This document shows positions 58,440 through 64,000 of a DNA stretch of 64,000 nucleotides, in pieces (position 1 is the first letter of the stretch; the number at the start of each line of letters is the position of its first letter). The stretch lies in contig NC_067472.1 in the NCBI RefSeq assembly GCF_947179515.1, positions 172,957,578 to 173,021,577 on the forward strand, written 5' to 3'. The position numbers and the translations under genes were made by a program. This DNA comes from Apodemus sylvaticus. Lineage: Eukaryota; Chordata; Mammalia; Rodentia; Muridae. The notes under the pieces were generated by a model. The model had not been told where the DNA came from, made no database searches, and worked only from the letters and a program-made list of their open reading frames with translations.

Positions 58440-60275
58440 AAATTTAAAGAATAACTAAGTCCTACTCCAAAAGCCTTCATTCCAGAAAATATGAAAATCT
58501 ACACAAAGTGGATAATTTTCTAGATAGATACGACTTATCAAAGTTAAATCAGGATTAGGGAAATCATTTTGACATTCCTATAGCCCCTAGGAAAATAGAA
58601 GCCATGATTAAAAGTATACTAACCAAAAATGCCCAGGCCCACAAGGTTTTAGCACAGAATTCAACCAAACTTTCAAAAAAGAGCTAATACTAATATTCCT
58701 GAAACTATTCGATTAAATAGAAACAGAAGAAGCAGTGCCACATTCATTCGATGAGACCAATATCACCCCAATACCTAGATCACAAAAAGACTCAACAAAG
58801 AAATGGAACTTCAGACAAGTTTCCCTAATATACATTGATGCTAAAATATTCATTAAAATATTTACAAAGTGAATACAACATGGCATCAAATTTATCATCC
58901 ATCATCATCAGGTAGGATTCATCATAAGGATGCAGGGAAGGTACAATATATAAAATTTTTTCATAGTATTATACCATATAAACAAACTAAAATAAAAAGT
59001 CACATGATCATCTTACTAGTTACTTAAAAAAAATCTTTAGCAAAATCTAACATCTTTTTATGTTACAATTCTTGGAAAAATCAAGTATACAAGCTGAATC
59101 CCTAAAAATAATAGACAAAATACATAGCAAGCCAGACGCTTAGATTAAAGTAATGGAGATAAGCTTAATAAAATTCTACCAAAATAAGATACAAGACAGA
59201 GATTCACACTCTATAAATTTCTATTCAATATATTACTTCCAGTTTTAATTTGAGCAATAAGAAAAGTAAAGAAGATCAAGGGGATACAAATTTCAATGGA
59301 AGAAATTATGACAATTCACAGATGGCATGACAATATACATATGTGACCTCAAACATTCTACCAGAAAAGTTCTACAGCTGAAAAACACCTTTACCAAAGT
59401 GGTTAAACAAAATAAACTAAAAAAATTCCATAGCCCTCCTTTAAACAAACCATACCTAGGCTATGAAAATATTAGGGAAGCAACATCCTTTACAGTAATC
59501 ACAAATAATATAAAATATCTTGCTATAACTATAGACAAGCAAATGAAGGAATAGTCTGACAAGAAATTTAAGTTTCTTATGAAGAAAGGAATTGAAGAAG
59601 ATATAAGAAGATGGAAATATTTCCCCTGTTCATGTATCAGGATTAACATAGTAAATACAAATATCTTTCTAAAAGCAATCTACATATTCAATGAAATCCC
59701 CACCAAAATTCCACATTCATAGAACTTGAAAGAAAAGTTCTCAACTTCATGTGAAAAAAAATAGATAAAGGGTATGTAAAACAGTCCTGAACAGGAAAAG
59801 AACTTCAATAAGTATCACCAAGAACTGCAAGGTGTTGGCATAAAAACAGACACAGGATCAATGGAATAGAATCAAACACTTAAAAATAAACCTTCATACC
59901 TTTTCCAAATGAATCAATGAACTTAGCATAATACCTGACACACTAAATATAATAGAAGATAAAATGGGGAACTGCCTTGAACTCATTGGCTAATGAGACA
60001 ACTTCTTGAACATAACACAAGTACCCCAGGTGTTATGATCAACAATTAATAAATTTGACCTTATGAAATGTGAAAGCTTTTGATAGGCTAAGGACATCAT
60101 AAATAGGATAAAACAACAGCTTGGAGAATGGAAAGCAGTCTTCCTCAGCAACTGTACATACAACAGAAGTATAATATCCAAAATTTACCAAAAACTCAAG
60201 AAATTACATACCAACAAGCAAAATAAGCCAATTAAAAAATGGGATAGATAACTAAACAGAAAATTCTCAATAGAT
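58440..60275 (+). mobile_element. Old LINE-1 ORF2 (reverse-transcriptase region)
   Basis: Degenerate ORF2 from the pre-RT segment ('gataattttctagatagata') through the RT to 'gggatagataactaaacaga'. Stops occur throughout, and 3' UTR sequence is absent because the next L1 starts here. Confidence 0.82.
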
Positions 60276-60279
60276 GAAT

Positions 60280-61940
60280 ATTTCTTGTCTTTTTTCTTTT
60301 CTATATTCTTTGTTTACATTCCGAATGCTTTCCCCTTTCCTGGTCCCTCCCCTCGTCACCATCAGTCTTATAAGCCCTCTTCCCTTCACCTATTTCCTAA
60401 TCACCCCCCCTGCCCATTTCCCTGTCCTGCTACTCCCCAACAATGGTGAATCAACTCTTTTCAGAGCCAGGGCCCTCTCTTTCCCTCTTCTTGGGTATCA
60501 TTTGATATGCTAATTGTGCCTTCAGAATTCAGAGGTTCTGGGCTGATTGATATCTACTTATCAGTGATTGCATTCCATGTATATTCTTTTGTGATTGCGT
60601 TACCTCACTTAGGATGATATGTTCCAGTTCCAAACATTTGCCTAAGAATTTCATGAATTCATTATTTTTAATTGCTGAGTAGTATTCCATTGTGTAAATA
60701 TATCACATTTTCTGTATCCATTCCTCCATCGAGGGACATCTGGGTTCTTTCCAGCTTCTGGCTATTATAAATAAGACAGCTATGAACATAGTGGAGCATG
60801 TGTCCTTATTGCATGTCAGGGAATCCTCTGGGTATATGCCCAGGAGAGGTATAGCAGGGTTCTCTGGAAGTGTCATGCCCAGATTTCTGAGGAAATGCCA
60901 AACTGATTTCCAAAGTGGTTGTACCATCTTGCAATACCACCAGCAGTGGAGGAGTGTTGCTCTTTCTCCACATTCTCGCCAACACCTGCCATCTCCTGAG
61001 TTTTTAACCTTAGCCATTCTGACTGGTATGAGGTGAAATCTCAGGATTAATATAGTTAAAATGGCCATCTTGCCAAAAGAAATCTACAGATTCAACGCAA
61101 TCCCCATCAAAATCCAAACTCAGTTCTTCATAGTCTTAGAAACAGCAATTCTCAAATTCATTTGGAATAACAAAAAACCCAGGATAGCTAAAACTATTCT
61201 CAACAGTAAAAGAACTTCTAGGGGAATCAATATCCCGGACCTCAAACATTGCTACAGAGCAATAGTGATAAAAACTGCATGGTATTGTGACAATGTCAGG
61301 CAAGTGGATCAATGGAATAGGATTGAAGACCCAGAAATGAACCCACACACCTATGGTCACTTGATCTTCAACAAAAGAGCTGAAAACATCCAGTGGGAAA
61401 AAGATAGCCTTTTCAACAAATAGTGCTGGTTCAATTGGAGGTCAGCATGGAGAAGAATGTGAATTGATCCATTCTTATCTCCTTGTACTAAGCTCAACTC
61501 TAATTGGATCAAGGACCGCCACATAAAACCTGACACACTAAAACTAATAGAAAAGAAACTGGTGAAGACCCTTGAGGACATGGGCACAGGGAAAAGTTCC
61601 TGAACAGAACACCAATAGCTTATGCTTTAAGATCAAGAATTGACAAATGGGACCTCATAAAATTATAAAGTTTCTGTAAGGCAAAGGGCACTGTCAAATG
61701 GACAAAATGTCAACCAACAGATTGGGAAAGGATCTTCACCAACCCGAAATCCGACAGAGGTCTAATATCTAATATATACAAAGAACTCAAGAAGGTAGAC
61801 CCTAGAGAATCAAATAATTCTATTAAAAAGTGGGGTACAGAGCTAAACAAAGAATTTTCACATGAAGAACTTCGGATAGCTGAGAAGCACCTCAAGAAAT
61901 ATTCAACATCATTAATCATTAGGGAAATGCAAATCAATTG
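60280..61940 (-). mobile_element. LINE-1 on the minus strand with 5' inversion (twin priming)
   Basis: The 3' part (60,285-61,045, minus) has a T-rich end, 3' UTR and ORF2 C-terminus ([33 protein letters not shown]). The 5' part (61,046-61,940) is inverted to plus and runs from the ORF2 segment [17 protein letters not shown] to IIREMQIN. The two are adjacent in ORF2, as expected for twin priming. Possible target repeats are 'tatttcttg' (about 60,278) and 'tattcttg' (about 61,944). Confidence 0.85.
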
Positions 61941-62033
61941 ATTATTCTTGAATAAAATAATAAATTTTTAGAAGAAAAAAAGAAAGAAAATTTTTCAAAT
62001 AAATACTTTTTATAAAAATTCTTAGTGTAAATC

Positions 62034-63074
62034 GGCAGCGGCGGCGGCGGTGGCAGCAGTGCAGCAGTGGCTGGTCCAGCTGAAGGGCCATCAGCAGTGG
62101 AACCAAGGAGACACAGAGTCCAGTTAGGCCCTGCTCCCACGACCACTGACCTTCGCTGACCAGCCGGGCTGCAAGCAGCTGCGGTTTTGCAGCACCTTTC
62201 ACTGCACAGAAGCCACTTCAGAACTCGGCCTCCCGCCAGTCAGGAGAGGCTCACCTCCATCGTGGTTTCGGACTCCAGAGAGATCGGACAGACTGAGGTA
62301 CACAAACATAACCTGCGGCCAACACCGTGGGGGTCTGAGCCCGACAGGCGTTGGCCTGTGCCCAGGCCCTGGGCTGTTCGGGGGGCCATGGGGTGCCAAC
62401 CCAGCCAGGAGGTTATTTTGACCGGGCCGGCGCGCACGCCGCCATTTTGCCTACAGGATGCCAGAGAGCTCTGGCAGGCAGAGCCAGCTAACAGGCATAG
62501 CCTGAGGCTAACAAAGCGGGGGTCTAGGCCCCAACAGGCCCTGGACTGACACCAAGAACTGGGTGGCTTGGTGGGCCAACTGTGTGTCAAACCACCCAGG
62601 AGGTTGTTAGCAGAGCAGACTCTCCCGGCGCTTTCGAGGAGCGCAAGCACGCACGCCCGCCATCCTGGTCACCTGGCGGACCCACTTAACAGTCATAGCC
62701 CGAGGGGAACTTTGCTCGGACCTTGGCCTCCCAGGTTTTGGCCTGGACCCAGGGCCTGGGCGGCCAGGCTAACCTTGTGTGTGCCAGCTCGGTTGTGGGA
62801 TCGACTGCCCAGCGGAGTGATCAGCACGCAGGGGAGGCCCCGGCAGCATACACCTTCTGCGCTCCCTGGGGGTGCACACGGGCTCCATCTGGTCCACAGA
62901 CACAATCTGGGGCAAAGCACACTAGACCTGCAAGGGCACCCAAGAGGAGGACAGCACAGCAGCAATCTGCTACAGCGGAAACCCAGCCATATAGTGTTGC
63001 AGTAATAGACCGAGAGCCCCTCAGGAGGCCCAAACACCAGCCAGGGACAGGACCAACTAAATCCAGAGAACAAG
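62034..63074 (+). promoter_or_regulatory. Rat-type LINE-1 5' UTR, CpG-rich promoter region
   Basis: The region is strongly GC- and CpG-rich. It starts with a GGC-repeat and contains two diverged monomer-like units (about 62,272-62,460 and 62,463-62,670). Each has 'gggggtct', a 'gg(c/t)caac'-type centre, 'cccaggaggtt' or similar, and an end with a CCGCCAT YY1-type site (clear at about 62,440-62,450). The frames across it on both strands are not genes. It lies directly before an L1 ORF1. Confidence 0.82.
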
Positions 63075-64000
63075 ATGGCAAAGGGCAAACGCAAAAACGC
63101 TACTAACAGAAATCTAGGCAATATGGCAGAATCTGAACCAAACTCTCCAACATCAGCAAGTCCTGGTTATACCAACACACCAGAGAAACAAGATTTGGAT
63201 TTAAAATCACTGATCATGATGCTGCTAGAACACAAAAAGGACATAAATGAATCTCTTAAAGAAATACAGGGGAACATGAATAAGCTAGAAACCCATATAA
63301 TGGAAACAGAAAAATCACTTAAAGAAATGCAGGAGGATAAGGCTCAAGAGATAGAAGCCAATAAAGAAGAAAGGCAAAAAAAACCTTAAAGAAATGCAGG
63401 AGAACGTGAGTCAGGAGGCAGAAGTCATGAAAGAGGTAACACAAAAATCTCTTAAAGAATTACAGGAAAACACAAACAAACAAATGATGGAACTGAGCAA
63501 AACCATCCTGGATCTAAAAACAGAAGTAGAAACAACCAAGAAATCACAAAGGGAGACAACTTTGGAGATAGAAAACCTTGAGAAGAAATCAGGGGCCATA
63601 GATGCAAATATAAACAACAGAATACAAGAGATGGAGGAGAGAATTTCCGATGCCGAAGATACCATAGAAACCATTGACTCAACAGTCAAAGAAAATGCAA
63701 CATGCAAAAAGCTTGTATCCCAGAACATCCAGGAAATCCAGGATACAATGAGAAGACCAAACCTAAGGATTATAGGTATAGATGAGAGTGAAGATTTATA
63801 ACTGAAAGGGCCAGCAAATATCTTTAAAAAAATTATGGAAGAAAACTTTCCCAACTTAAAGAGAGAGATGCCTATGAATACACAAGAAGCCTACAGAACT
63901 CCAAACAGACTGGATCTGAGCAGAAATACCTCTCGCCACATAATAATTAAAACCCCAAATACACTAAACAAAGAAAGAATATTAAAGGCAGTAAGAGAAA
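63075..64000 (+). mobile_element. Rat-type LINE-1 ORF1, frameshifted, running off the window
   Basis: ORF1 starts MAKGKRKNATNRNLGNM at 63,075. The N-terminal half is a long coiled coil with a repeated SLKE(I/M/L)QE heptad phrase (four occurrences between about 63,253 and 63,475). A frame change lies in the A-run at 63,377-63,384, and a stop TAA is at 63,799-63,801, after which the RNA-binding part (IMEENFPNLKREMPMNTQEA) continues. ORF1p is the RNA chaperone of the L1 RNP. With two lesions this copy cannot make full-length ORF1p. Confidence 0.88.

Noticed and set aside
62187..63106. Several overlapping 100-145 codon frames on both strands
   Set aside because: They come from the GC-rich L1 5' UTR, where stop codons are rare by composition.

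Overview
The window is non-microbial, repeat-dense genomic DNA from a murid rodent, most likely rat (Rattus). It holds B1, B2 and B3-type SINEs, many LINE-1 copies (several with a rat-type L1 3' UTR, and one with a CpG-rich rat-type 5' UTR), class II (ERVK-like) and class I endogenous retroviruses, and long simple repeats. I found no intact cellular gene. The only long intact reading frame is a retroviral envelope.

The oldest single-copy layer looks like a vomeronasal type-2 receptor (V2R) gene cluster in decay, all on the minus strand. Two paralogous blocks (about 4,050-6,850 and 20,690-22,620) each carry a signal-peptide first exon. A third fragment at about 32,030-32,149 is the start of the last V2R exon, the cysteine-rich to 7TM junction. 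L1 insertions have since filled most of the cluster. A processed Ube2d2-type pseudogene lies at 19,635-20,064 (minus).

The main element is a 7.84 kb provirus at 32,382-40,219. Its two 413-bp LTRs differ at one base, it is flanked by a 6-bp target duplication (GTTTGA), and it has a tRNA-Lys3-type primer site and a polypurine tract. Its gag, protease (with a betaretroviral G-patch) and pol are remnants, whereas a gammaretrovirus-like env is open from signal peptide through the membrane anchor. Near-identical LTRs around a decayed interior suggest that an already defective, env-carrying element was copied in trans recently.

A second, small provirus at 52,283-53,751 (minus) contains, exactly where the 18-nt primer-binding site should be, a 76-nt full-length copy of tRNA-Lys(CTT) including the non-templated CCA. 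This is joined directly to the envelope TM region. It reads as a reverse-transcription accident in which the whole primer tRNA was copied.

Layout: 1-6,900 old sequence with SINEs and V2R block A; 6,900-19,300 L1 copies (both strands, one tandem duplication); 19,300-22,620 Ube2d2 pseudogene and V2R block B; 22,800-31,950 nested L1s; 31,990-32,381 V2R last-exon fragment and intron; 32,382-40,219 young provirus; 40,226-46,480 mostly unassigned AT-rich DNA; 46,480-52,280 L1, an ERV-like stretch and a solo LTR; 52,283-53,751 tRNA-containing mini-provirus; 54,471-57,520 and about 60,280-61,940 two 5'-inverted L1s; 62,034-64,000 the promoter and ORF1 of a rat-type L1 that runs off the window.
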